From positions 1-64,000 of the forward strand of contig JBBSQL010000012.1 in NCBI GenBank assembly GCA_038257845.1: a DNA stretch of 64,000 nt. The letters are read 5' to 3'. A program made the position numbers and the translations under genes. The notes beneath the pieces are model-generated. The model ran no database searches. It had not been told where the DNA came from and was given only the letters and a program-made list of their open reading frames with translations. Source of the DNA: JAFDXJ01 sp038257845. Lineage in GTDB: Bacteria; Bacteroidota; Bacteroidia; Chitinophagales; Chitinophagaceae. Shown here piece after piece: positions 1 through 6,507 of the stretch. The number at the start of each line of letters is the position of its first letter. Within the stretch, counting starts at the first letter, position 1.

Positions 1-55
1 CACCGACATAGAATTTATTTAATTTTTCTGAAAATAAAATATAGGTATATGGCAT
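1..55 (-). CDS. GIY-YIG nuclease, 5' end only (cut by window edge)
   Basis: This is the first 18 codons of a second GIY-YIG nuclease gene, read on the minus strand and leaving the window at base 1. The visible residues, including the YTYIL and FYVG halves of the GIY-YIG motif, are identical to the start of the complete copy at 141-386. The ATG (bases 53-55) directly follows the T-tract of a tRNA-type terminator, exactly as in the complete copy. It therefore belongs to a tandem repeat with a 331 bp period. The rest of the gene and its intactness cannot be seen. Confidence 0.7.
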   Translation of the reverse strand, partial: MPYTYILFSEKLNKFYVG

Positions 56-88
56 AAAAAAAGAAACCTCAGTTTTTATGCTGAGGTT
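56..88 (-). terminator. Intrinsic terminator after the tRNA-like remnant
   Basis: On the minus strand an 8-bp stem (AACCTCAG with CTGAGGTT, bases 65-88) is followed by a run of T. It lies between the tRNA-like remnant and the ATG of the partial GIY-YIG gene. Confidence 0.75.
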
Positions 89-90
89 AG

Positions 91-161
91 TGATCCGGCT
101 GGGACTCGAACCCAGGACCCTCCCGATAAATCGGGATGCTCTACCCCTGAGCGATCAAATC
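91..161 (-). pseudogene. tRNA-like remnant with palindromic anticodon arm
   Basis: On the minus strand this 71-nt segment has an intact T-arm identical to that of the neighbouring tRNA-Lys, a GCTC/GAGC D-stem and a 3' acceptor strand CCGGATC. The 5' acceptor strand (GATTTGA) pairs imperfectly. The anticodon arm is 16 nt instead of 17 and is a perfect palindrome, TCCCGATTTATCGGGA (121-136). It would zip into a 6-bp stem with a TTTA tetraloop, so a normal 7-nt anticodon loop is missing. The 3' end of the GIY-YIG gene overlaps its 5' part. It looks like a dead or chimeric tRNA gene. Unusual processing cannot be excluded. Confidence 0.7.
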
Positions 162-386
162 CACAATATATTTCCTTGATTTCATGCGCTTGATTTTTGC
201 TTCAAAAACTTTTGCATCCTTTAGCGTTGGAAATTCTTTTGAATATTTCATTACCCATGGCAATCCGGTAGCAGTAAACTTTGAGTGGCCAATATTGTGT
301 TCATAAATTCTTCGTTCTAAATTAATACATGCACCGACATAGAATTTATTTAATTTTTCTGAAAATAAAATATAGGTATATGGCAT
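141..386 (-). CDS. GIY-YIG nuclease family protein (UPF0213 type)
   Basis: This 81-residue protein matches the small single-domain GIY-YIG nucleases: YTYIL at residues 3-7, FYVG at 15-18, LERRIYEHN at 23-31 and a basic C-terminal helix with KSRKYI. Family members are presumed metal-dependent DNA endonucleases. The physiological role of the stand-alone Bacteroidota versions is unknown. The ATG at 386 is chosen because it sits just after a terminator T-tract. A longer in-frame reading upstream only translates through tRNA-Lys. The last codons (DLIAQG, stop) lie inside the tRNA-like remnant at 91-161, so gene and tRNA units are physically interlocked. A second copy begins at 55. The tandem arrangement suggests spread by recombination or by nuclease-assisted duplication, which is inference. 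Confidence 0.8.
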   Translation of the reverse strand: MPYTYILFSEKLNKFYVGACINLERRIYEHNIGHSKFTATGLPWVMKYSKEFPTLKDAKVFEAKIKRMKSRKYIVDLIAQG

Positions 387-451
387 AAAAAAAGAAACCT
401 CAGTTTTTATACTGAGGTTAGTGATCCGGCTGGGACTCGAACCCAGGACCC
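332..451 (-). repeat. Direct repeat copy 2 (GIY-YIG start, terminator, tRNA-Lys 3' end)
   Basis: This is the second copy of the 120-bp direct repeat at 1-120. It gives a unit period of 331 bp and includes the T-arm and acceptor 3' strand of the intact tRNA-Lys. Confidence 0.9.
387..419 (-). terminator. Intrinsic terminator after tRNA-Lys
   Basis: Minus-strand hairpin AACCTCAG/CTGAGGTT (396-419) followed by a T-tract. It lies immediately 3' of tRNA-Lys and immediately 5' of the GIY-YIG ATG. Confidence 0.8.
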
Positions 452-494
452 ATACATTAAAAGTGTATTGCTCTACCAACTGAGCTACCGAATC
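422..494 (-). tRNA. tRNA-Lys (anticodon TTT)
   Basis: A complete 73-nt cloverleaf is read on the minus strand. The acceptor GATTCGG pairs with CCGGATC through one G-U, the D-stem is GCTC/GAGC, and the anticodon stem ATACA/TGTAT carries loop CTTTTAA, giving anticodon TTT. The T-arm is CTGGG TTCGAGT CCCAG and the discriminator is A, with no encoded CCA. It is the only intact tRNA in the array. It is probably transcribed from the promoter at 666-696 through two upstream tRNA-like segments. Confidence 0.95.
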
Positions 495-499
495 TATTT

Positions 500-540
500 G
501 CTCTACCAACTGATCTCTATGTCCATAGAGACGAATCAAT
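500..540 (-). repeat. 41-bp direct repeat of a tRNA 5' half, copy A
   Basis: These 41 bases recur at 592-632 with three mismatches. Both contain a D-arm-like segment followed by a CTCTATGTCCAT core. In this copy 514-531 is a perfect hairpin (TCTCTATG, TC loop, CATAGAGA). They appear to be broken 5' halves of duplicated tRNA genes. Confidence 0.75.
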
Positions 541-555
541 TTTCTATTTTAAGAA

Positions 556-607
556 CTCTTCGAACCCAGAACCCTCCCGATAAATCGGGATGCTCTACCA
601 ACTGATC
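556..607 (-). pseudogene. tRNA remnant with the same palindromic anticodon arm
   Basis: On the minus strand this segment contains a D-arm-like sequence, the palindrome TCCCGATTTATCGGGA (575-590) in the anticodon position and a T-arm-like TTCTGGGTTCGAAG. It lacks matching acceptor strands, so it cannot fold into a full tRNA. It is the second occurrence of this palindrome in a tRNA context within 500 bp. Confidence 0.6.
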
Positions 608-632
608 TCTATGTCCATAAAGGCAAATCAAT
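592..632 (-). repeat. 41-bp direct repeat of a tRNA 5' half, copy B
   Basis: Partner of 500-540 with three mismatches. The hairpin present in copy A is imperfect here. Confidence 0.75.
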
Positions 633-665
633 CCAAATAATTGATCCCTCTTTTTAATAAGGGTG

Positions 666-696
666 CAAAAATAACAGAATTCAACTGTACTCCAAA
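666..696 (-). promoter_or_regulatory. Bacteroidota sigma-A promoter of the tRNA-Lys array
   Basis: Minus strand: TTTG (696-693), a 19-bp spacer, then TATTTTTG (673-666). This is an exact match to the TTTG/TAnnTTTG consensus. The predicted start near 660 would transcribe leftward through the remnants and tRNA-Lys. Similar promoters with the same spacing precede the other two tRNA genes in the window. Confidence 0.75.
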
Positions 697-748
697 TTTT
701 TAAAACATTATTTTTTCCAGTATCATTCATATTCAGCGCGAGAGTGAT

Positions 749-756
749 TATTTTTG
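749..756 (+). promoter_or_regulatory. -7 element of the dehydrogenase/DUF62 operon
   Basis: TATTTTTG matches TAnnTTTG. No clear -33 TTTG lies 19 bp upstream. A start near 762 leaves about 18 nt to the ATG at 781 and makes the two upstream in-frame starts less likely. Confidence 0.5.
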
Positions 757-780
757 TATATTCCCATGCAAAATTATTAT

Positions 781-1590
781 ATGGAATCTTTTAAAAATAA
801 AGTGGCTGTTGTTACCGGTGGCTCAGATGGTATCGGCCGCGCTATTGTCCTCGCCTTATTACGCCAGGGCTGTAAAGTAGCCACCTGTGCGCGCAATTAT
901 GATAAATTATATGCACTCAAAGCGAAGCACCCGGATGAACATTCCTTATTTATTTATACTGCGGATGTGAGCAAAGAACAGGATTGTGAAATTTTTATTG
1001 AAAAAGCTATACAACAATTTGGTACCATTCATATCCTCGTGAATAATGCCGGTGTTTCTATGCGTGGCTTATTTATGGATACTGAGCTGGATACTTTCCG
1101 GAAATTAATGGATATAAATTTTTGGGGAAATTTATATTGTGCAAAATTGGCATTGCCACATATTATTAAAAATAAAGGAAGCCTGGTAGGTATTTCTTCT
1201 ATTGCCGGATTTCGTGGCCTGCCCGGCCGCAGTGGTTACTCCGCATCTAAATTTGCTGTGAATGGCTGGATGGAAGCTTTGCGGACAGAATTACTCGAAA
1301 CTGGTGTAAATGTACTCACTGTTTGTCCCGGTTATACGGCCAGTAATATCCGCAGCGCCGCGCTTACAGAAGATGGAAAGCCACAGGGCTCATCGCCGCT
1401 GGATGAGGATGAAATGATGTCTGCCGATGAATGTGCTGAATTTATTTTAGAAGCAATTGAGAAACGAAAAAGAACGTTGATACTAACGGGTACCGGTAAA
1501 CGCACTGTGATATTGAACCGGTTTTTCCCTACATTAACGGATAAATTAACCCGGAAATTTTATTATAAAGATGGCCGGCTCATCAAGTAA
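781..1590 (+). CDS. Short-chain dehydrogenase/reductase (SDR family)
   Basis: A classical SDR of 269 residues, the usual length. The nucleotide-binding TGGSDGIG is at residues 12-19, NNAG at 88-91, the catalytic serine in the GISS segment near 140, and YSASK gives Tyr153 and Lys157. These enzymes are cytosolic NAD(P)-dependent oxidoreductases acting on alcohol or carbonyl groups; the substrate cannot be read from sequence. The ATG at 781 is preferred over in-frame starts at 754 and 766 because the -7 element at 749-756 would place the transcript start too close to those. The DUF62 gene follows after 21 bp, so the two are probably co-transcribed. Function is confident at family level only. Confidence 0.9.
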   Translation: MESFKNKVAVVTGGSDGIGRAIVLALLRQGCKVATCARNYDKLYALKAKHPDEHSLFIYTADVSKEQDCEIFIEKAIQQFGTIHILVNNAGVSMRGLFMDTELDTFRKLMDINFWGNLYCAKLALPHIIKNKGSLVGISSIAGFRGLPGRSGYSASKFAVNGWMEALRTELLETGVNVLTVCPGYTASNIRSAALTEDGKPQGSSPLDEDEMMSADECAEFILEAIEKRKRTLILTGTGKRTVILNRFFPTLTDKLTRKFYYKDGRLIK

Positions 1591-1611
1591 AATTATTCAA
1601 CAACTTTTTTC

Positions 1612-2436
1612 ATGACCGGAATTCCTGTTCTCACACTTTCCACAGATATAGGTACGAAAGATTACCTGGCCGGCGCCATTAAAGGCCAGTTGTTGTCGGC
1701 TATTCCGGGAATCGTAATCGCGGATATTTCCCATGAACTTTCCGGGCAAAATTATTTTCATGCAGCATATATATGTAAACATGCTTTCCGGCATTTTCCA
1801 AAAGATACAATACATATAGTGATTGTAAATTTGTTTGAAAAATTGCCGCATCATTTATTGATGGCAAAATTCAATGATCAATTTATTATTTGCCCTGATA
1901 ATGGCATGCTCACAATGATCACAGGAAAACAACCTGAAGAAATTGTTGCCATTGAAGTTGATACAAGTGAACATTTTGGTTTATTGGCCTGTACGGCAAC
2001 TATTTCGGATGCCATACGCAAATTCAATAATGGCAGTAGTTTTGAGAAGATCGGAATCCCGGTTACAGGGATCGTGGAAAAATATCCTTTACGTGCGACC
2101 TCGGGCATAGACTGGCTGGATTGCCAGATTATTTTTATAGATCACTTTGAAAATGTGGTGATCAATCTTACCAAAGAAGAATTTGAAGAACACAGAAAAG
2201 GCAGAAAATTTAAAATTGAACTAAAAAATAATGAAGTGATAGAATCGCTGAGTGAAAACTATGCATCTGTGCAACCCGGTGATTCCCTGGCCTGGTTTAA
2301 TTCTGCCGGTTACATGGAGATTGCCGTAAATAAAGGAAATGTTGCTGCTCTTTTCGGACTGGAAACATATTTAAGCCAGGGCAGCAATACACAAATTCAA
2401 ATGAGCTACCGAACGATCAGGATATTTTTTGAATAA
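1612..2436 (+). CDS. SAM hydrolase / chlorinase-fluorinase family protein (DUF62)
   Basis: A 274-residue protein with the DUF62 fold. It has LSTDIGTKDYLAGAIKG at about residues 9-25, IADISHEL near 36-43 and the PDNG motif at about 96-99, then a C-terminal beta domain. Most bacterial members act as S-adenosyl-L-methionine hydroxide adenosyltransferases, splitting SAM to adenosine and methionine. The halogenases are a minority, and nothing here points to halogenation. It follows the SDR gene by 21 bp on the same strand. The biological purpose of SAM hydrolysis in this family is not settled. Confidence 0.85.
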   Translation: MTGIPVLTLSTDIGTKDYLAGAIKGQLLSAIPGIVIADISHELSGQNYFHAAYICKHAFRHFPKDTIHIVIVNLFEKLPHHLLMAKFNDQFIICPDNGMLTMITGKQPEEIVAIEVDTSEHFGLLACTATISDAIRKFNNGSSFEKIGIPVTGIVEKYPLRATSGIDWLDCQIIFIDHFENVVINLTKEEFEEHRKGRKFKIELKNNEVIESLSENYASVQPGDSLAWFNSAGYMEIAVNKGNVAALFGLETYLSQGSNTQIQMSYRTIRIFFE

Positions 2437-2451
2437 AAGAATGCATTGTTA

Positions 2452-2757
2452 TTACTTTTCCAATTCCTGCCAGCCAACAATTCCCCCGGATAGATTCACC
2501 ATGTTTGTAAAACCCATTTGTTCCAGGTACTGGCTTGCGATTACGCTCCTGTTGCCCGTACGGCAATAGACAATAATCTCTTCATCTTTCCAATCATCAA
2601 TATCATCGGTTTCCATTACCTGTATTTTTTCCAGTGGCAGTAAAGTGCCGCCCAGGTTAAAATTTTCATATTCATCTTCGCGGCGAACATCAAGCAGGCG
2701 AAGCTTTTCACCTGCATCAATACGGGCTTTTAATTCTGCGGCTGTAATGGTCTTCAT
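2452..2757 (-). CDS. Rhodanese-like domain protein
   Basis: A 101-residue single-domain rhodanese with the active-site loop CRTGNRS, in which Cys65 would carry the persulfide. The domain also shows LLDVRREDEY near residue 21 and the C-terminal NLSGGIVGW. Such proteins move sulfane sulfur between acceptors. The size is normal for a stand-alone cytosolic domain, and no signal peptide is present. It is the last gene of an apparent ddl-PASTA-rhodanese operon, 28 bp after the PASTA gene. The link to cell-wall genes is positional only. Confidence 0.9.
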   Translation of the reverse strand: MKTITAAELKARIDAGEKLRLLDVRREDEYENFNLGGTLLPLEKIQVMETDDIDDWKDEEIIVYCRTGNRSVIASQYLEQMGFTNMVNLSGGIVGWQELEK

Positions 2758-2785
2758 TTTTTTAAATATTTTTCTTGAAAAATAA

Positions 2786-3598
2786 TTAGGGCACTTGCAT
2801 AGTTGTATCCTTCACAGGAGGATAAGGACTTATCCAAATATCCATGATCTCTCCCGGCCGAATCTTATTTTCTACAATAGTGCCTTCGGCAATAATTGAT
2901 TTTGGCTCCGGGCTTTGTTTGACGATAAATGCTGTGGCTGTATCTTTTAATGCATCCATTGCGAGTATGGCGCCTATGGAAATATGATTATTGCTCAATA
3001 AAGAACGCGCTTCATCCACCGTCATGCCTACGAGATCAGGCACATCCATATCATCATTGCCAATGCCATTGCCGATAACGAGGTCAATAGCAGTGCCCAT
3101 ATTCACTTTTGTACCAGGGTCAATATTATTTCCATTAACTTTTTGTTCGCGTACTGCATTGCGCGCAATATCCGGCACATAACTCGTATCCCCCATTTTC
3201 AATCCAATGCTATGCAGGTAAAGCTCGGCGCTTTTCACGGAAAAACCGCGCAGGTCGGGCATTACAACCAATGGTGGCACGCTCCTGTTTACAGTGAGAT
3301 AAACGGTGCGGTTCGCTTTTACAATGGCATCCGCTTCGGGTGACTGGCGCATTACTGCAAGCGGTGCTGCGGTGTCCGTATAAATGCTATCCTGTAAGAC
3401 AACATCAAAGCCACTTAATTCCAACACTTTTTTTGCTTCGTCAAAAACTTTTCCCGTAACTGAAGGCACTTTCTGGTTATCATTATGGTGCGTAATAAAA
3501 CCAAGTGAACCGAAAAAAATTAATATGATGATCGCTACCAGTGACATCGCCACCAGCAGGTTTACAAAGAATGATTTATGAGTAAGGGATTCAAACAC
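2786..3598 (-). CDS. Membrane-anchored PASTA domain protein
   Basis: A 270-residue protein with one N-terminal membrane segment (about residues 11-33) followed by three PASTA-like repeats starting near residues 43, 112 and 184. Each opens with a VPxLxG-type strand and ends in a V-beta strand. The sensory domain is therefore on the periplasmic side, with no kinase attached. PASTA domains are known to bind peptidoglycan or muropeptides in Firmicutes and Actinobacteria kinases and PBPs. Its place directly after ddl supports a cell-wall role, which remains inference. The C-terminus after the third repeat is short and proline-rich. Confidence 0.85.
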   Translation of the reverse strand: MFESLTHKSFFVNLLVAMSLVAIIILIFFGSLGFITHHNDNQKVPSVTGKVFDEAKKVLELSGFDVVLQDSIYTDTAAPLAVMRQSPEADAIVKANRTVYLTVNRSVPPLVVMPDLRGFSVKSAELYLHSIGLKMGDTSYVPDIARNAVREQKVNGNNIDPGTKVNMGTAIDLVIGNGIGNDDMDVPDLVGMTVDEARSLLSNNHISIGAILAMDALKDTATAFIVKQSPEPKSIIAEGTIVENKIRPGEIMDIWISPYPPVKDTTMQVP

Positions 3599-3657
3599 GG
3601 TGCAAACTTAATTTTTTTAAATGTTTTATTGCATGTTAAAACGGTATTCAACGTTCT

Positions 3658-4650
3658 TTATTTTTCAAAGCAGGTTTCAATTAATGCAGTGTAAAATTCT
3701 TTTAAAGTCCAACCCATCGCTGCAACCTGTTGCGGGATGAGGCTTGCTTCACTTTGACCCGGCACCGTATTGATCTCCAGCATTACAGGAATATTTTTAT
3801 TTTTATCATAAATAAAATCAATGCGTACGATGCCTTTGCAATTAAAAATTGCATAAATCTTCCTGGCCACATTCCTCACGGCTTCTGCAATATCATCTGT
3901 TACTTCCGCAGGAGTGATCTCTGCACTTTCACCTTTATATTTTGCATTAAAATCAAAAAAATCATTTTTCGAAATAATCTCCGTGATGGGTAGTGTAATT
4001 ATTTTTCCGCCACTTTTAAAAACACCAATGGTTAATTCCCGCCCGCTTATAAATTCTTCCACGAGTACCTGGCTGTCTTCAGCAAACGCTTTATCAATGG
4101 CGACACCAATTTCTTCAGAAAATTTTTGCACTTTGGACATGCCAATACTTGAACCGCCGTTATTGGGTTTTACGAAAACCGGGAATTGTAAATTTTTAAT
4201 GGCTTCATCCGGGTTGGTTTGATCGTTTTGCAAAAGCATCACTGATTTTGAAACTGCAATGCCACTATAACCCGCAAGCGCTACGGTATCGCGTTTATTG
4301 AAAGTGAGCGCAGATACTGAAGCATCACAACAGGTATAGGGAATTTTCAGCATATCGAAATAGCCCTGTAATTTTCCGTCTTCACCCGGAGTGCCGTGGA
4401 TGCACATGAGTACTGCATCAAAAATTATTTTTTTATTATTGATAAGAAGCGAAAAATTATTTTTATCAATACTTATTTTTCTTCCATCCGAACCTGTATA
4501 ATGCCATCCGGCGGGAGAAATATCTATGACATAGTAATCATATTTTTCCTGGTCAATATGCCGCTCAATGGTCTCAGCGCTTTTATAACTAATCTCAGAT
4601 TCACGGCTAAAGCCGCCTGTAACGAGCGCAATACATTTTTTCATGTACAA
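3658..4650 (-). CDS. ddl: D-alanine--D-alanine ligase
   Basis: An ATP-grasp ligase that joins two D-alanines for the peptidoglycan stem. The N-terminal domain starts with IALVTGGFSRESEIS, where the conserved Glu and Ser of the first D-Ala site can be seen. The ATP-binding part contains PVFVKPNNGGSSIGM and EEFISGRELTIG. The metal/substrate motif MLEINTVPGQSEASLIPQ lies near the end. Length (about 330) is normal. Two starts, at 4650 and 4644, are possible; the second (MKKCIALV) fits family N-termini better. It heads an operon with the PASTA and rhodanese genes. Confidence 0.95.
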   Translation of the reverse strand: MYMKKCIALVTGGFSRESEISYKSAETIERHIDQEKYDYYVIDISPAGWHYTGSDGRKISIDKNNFSLLINNKKIIFDAVLMCIHGTPGEDGKLQGYFDMLKIPYTCCDASVSALTFNKRDTVALAGYSGIAVSKSVMLLQNDQTNPDEAIKNLQFPVFVKPNNGGSSIGMSKVQKFSEEIGVAIDKAFAEDSQVLVEEFISGRELTIGVFKSGGKIITLPITEIISKNDFFDFNAKYKGESAEITPAEVTDDIAEAVRNVARKIYAIFNCKGIVRIDFIYDKNKNIPVMLEINTVPGQSEASLIPQQVAAMGWTLKEFYTALIETCFEK

Positions 4651-4704
4651 TAAAATTTACTTACAAAGAAATTGAAAAAAACAATCCGGATGAAAGTTTG
4701 GTTT

Positions 4705-4740
4705 ATAAAAAAGGTGGAGGGTCAAAGACCCTGCACCTTT
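4705..4740 (-). terminator. Terminator of the ferredoxin gene
   Basis: A strong hairpin at 4710-4740 has arms AAAGGTG and AGGGTC separated by one G-G mismatch position and a 3-nt loop. On the minus strand it is followed by a T-run. It lies downstream of the ferredoxin gene and upstream of ddl. Confidence 0.8.
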
Positions 4741-4867
4741 CATTAATGGGAAATATCACCCATCTGTATGATGTTGCCGGGTAAGGCAACAAATAATTAA
4801 CAGCAAGATAAATTTTTCATTTGAGAAAATCAAATATCCGCGGTTCTATTTTGTTAAAGTGCAAAAC

Positions 4868-5215
4868 TTATAAATGCATCTTATCTTTTTTCGCCAGGAG
4901 TTCTTCTACAGTTTCCTGGTACATTTCATCCGGCACACAACAATCCACCGGGCAAACAGCAGCACATTGTGGTTCTTCATGAAATCCCTGGCATTCTGTG
5001 CATTTACTCGGAACAATAAAATAAATATCCGTAGCAATCGGTTCAAATCTTTCTTCCGCGTCAACAACGGTACCATCAATCAATGTATATGGGCCTTTTA
5101 CTGTGTTTCCATCAGTGATTGCCCATTCCACACCACCTTCATAAATGGCGTTATTCGGACATTCCGGTTCGCAGGCGCCACAGTTAATACATTCATCAGT
5201 TATTTTTATAGCCAT
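4868..5215 (-). CDS. 2[4Fe-4S] ferredoxin
   Basis: A 115-residue ferredoxin. The first cluster motif is C9-x2-C12-x2-C15-x3-C19 followed by PNNAIYEGG. The second is C72-x2-C75-x8-C84-x3-C88, followed by extra cysteines at 92-93. The long insert inside the second motif is typical of the Alvin-type or Bacteroidota versions. It carries electrons in the cytosol. It is divergent from the acyl-CoA reductase gene, with only 76 bp between the starts, an arrangement common in Bacteroidota. A -7 element TACCTTTG lies on the minus strand at 5268-5261. Confidence 0.92.
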   Translation of the reverse strand: MAIKITDECINCGACEPECPNNAIYEGGVEWAITDGNTVKGPYTLIDGTVVDAEERFEPIATDIYFIVPSKCTECQGFHEEPQCAAVCPVDCCVPDEMYQETVEELLAKKDKMHL

Positions 5216-5222
5216 AGTATTT

Positions 5223-5230
5223 TATTTTTG
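5223..5230 (+). promoter_or_regulatory. -7 element of the acyl-CoA reductase gene
   Basis: TATTTTTG matches TAnnTTTG, about 60 bp before the reductase ATG. It lies within the divergent intergenic region, where the ferredoxin's own -7 element (5268-5261, minus strand) faces the other way. No -33 match was found. Confidence 0.4.
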
Positions 5231-5291
5231 CAGTTAATTAATAAAATCTTTCTTTCACAACAAAGGTAATCAACAAGTTTAAAATAAAATT

Positions 5292-6287
5292 ATGGAATTG
5301 AAGCAGCGTATTTTCCTGTTGGATAAATTGGGGAAATATATTTTGGAAAATGGAGCCGGCTTACAGGAAGCTTGCTTCCGGGCAGAGCAACAAAATCCCT
5401 GGTTCTCGCAGGAATTCATTTCCTTGTCCTTAAAAAACATAACAGATTATTTTTTGCAGAAAAATATATTGGAAAAATGGGTGTCTAATTATCTTATAGA
5501 AAATAATATTCAATCAAAGAAAATTGGGCTTACACTTGCCGGCAATATTCCCCTCGTTGGGTTTCATGATTTACTTTGTGTTTTTATTTCCGGCCATCAT
5601 GTGATTCTAAAATTATCTTCAAAAGATGAAGTGCTTTTTACACATCTCATTTCAAAATTAAATGAGTGGGATGCTGAATCGGGTGCTGTAATTACTATCT
5701 CCAATGACCTGAAAAATTGTGATGCTTATATTGCTACAGGCAGTGATAATTCAGCCAGGTATTTTGAATATTATTTTAAAAAATATCCACATATCATACG
5801 TCGAAACCGCACGTCTGTAGCGATTCTCAGCGGGTTGGAAACAGAAAAGGAATTGTCTTTACTCGCGGATGATATGATGTTGTATTATGGCATGGGCTGC
5901 CGCAATGTATCACATGTATTCGTGCCGCGCGAGTATGATTTTTTGCCTTTACTAAACGCATTGAAAAGATATAATTCCATTGCTGAATTTTATAAATACA
6001 AAAATAATTATGATTATCGCCTGGCTATATTGCTCATGAACCAGTTAAATTATATGGACAGCGGTGGCATATTATTGATAGAAAATGAATCCTTGTTTGC
6101 ACCTGTTAGTTGCATTCATTATTCTTATTATGAAGATGAGAAAAATATTTACGAAGCACTTCTGCAAAATGAAAATATACAATGTATTGTTAGTAAAAAC
6201 GGTACGCCATTTGGCACAGCACAACAACCCGTCATTGATGATTATGCAGATGGAGTGGACACAATGCAATTCTTATGTACGCTCTGA
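5292..6287 (+). CDS. Acyl-CoA reductase (LuxC family)
   Basis: This 331-residue protein has the features of the LuxC-type acyl-CoA reductases of Bacteroidota. LAGNIPLVGFHD lies at 82-92, a nucleotide-binding region follows, and YYGMGCRNVSHVFVP carries the probable catalytic Cys203. LuxC enzymes reduce acyl-CoA or acyl thioesters to aldehydes with NAD(P)H. It is shorter than luminescence LuxC (about 480) but close to the size usual for the phylum. No luxAB genes are present, so bioluminescence is not implied. The divergent ferredoxin may supply or accept electrons, or the pairing may be only regulatory. Confidence 0.85.
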   Translation: MELKQRIFLLDKLGKYILENGAGLQEACFRAEQQNPWFSQEFISLSLKNITDYFLQKNILEKWVSNYLIENNIQSKKIGLTLAGNIPLVGFHDLLCVFISGHHVILKLSSKDEVLFTHLISKLNEWDAESGAVITISNDLKNCDAYIATGSDNSARYFEYYFKKYPHIIRRNRTSVAILSGLETEKELSLLADDMMLYYGMGCRNVSHVFVPREYDFLPLLNALKRYNSIAEFYKYKNNYDYRLAILLMNQLNYMDSGGILLIENESLFAPVSCIHYSYYEDEKNIYEALLQNENIQCIVSKNGTPFGTAQQPVIDDYADGVDTMQFLCTL

Positions 6288-6427
6288 TATGTTAATGACT
6301 TGAAAATAAAAATACGAAACTGCCATTTTAAATAATCCTGCAATAAATTCATGCAGTTGCGGCAGGTGTACGACAACCTTCGTCAATTAATTGTTAAATG
6401 CACAGGCTGTTGAACTTAAAATTTATT

Positions 6428-6451
6428 TTGCTTCGTTTCTTTGTGAAGCAA
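6428..6451. repeat. Inverted repeat upstream of degP
   Basis: TTGCTTC and GAAGCAA form a perfect 7-bp inverted repeat with a 10-nt spacer, about 57 bp before the protease ATG. No T-run follows. It could be an operator or an mRNA hairpin. The rest of 6288-6507 shows no recognisable signal. Confidence 0.35.
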
Positions 6452-6507
6452 GGCATATAATTTGCCGGTCAATTGTACATTTTTTTTATTTTAAATATTT
6501 ATAAATC

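Larger units (their letters stand above)
1..120 (-). repeat. Direct repeat copy 1 (GIY-YIG start, terminator, tRNA 3' end)
   Basis: Bases 1-120 recur at 332-451 with one mismatch noticed, in the terminator loop. The repeat covers the start of a GIY-YIG gene, the terminator ahead of it and the T-arm/acceptor end of a tRNA. Homology stops at the anticodon arm, where the two copies differ completely. Confidence 0.9.

Noticed and set aside
91..161. A decoding tRNA with anticodon TTA
   Set aside because: The anticodon arm has 16 nt and a 6-nt loop at best, and the acceptor has a mismatch, so a functional tRNA-Leu is not supported.
422..539. Extension of the GIY-YIG reading frame through tRNA-Lys to 539
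   Set aside because: The additional residues (VAQLVEQ, LGSSPSR) are translations of tRNA sequence and the terminator lies between it and the ATG at 386, so it is not protein-coding.
1612..2436. Halogenase producing fluorinated or chlorinated metabolites
   Set aside because: Most DUF62 proteins are SAM hydrolases; there is no sign of a halogenation cluster.
5292..6287. Bioluminescence lux operon
   Set aside because: Only a LuxC-type reductase is present; luxA, luxB, luxD and luxE are missing, and the family is widespread in non-luminous Bacteroidota.
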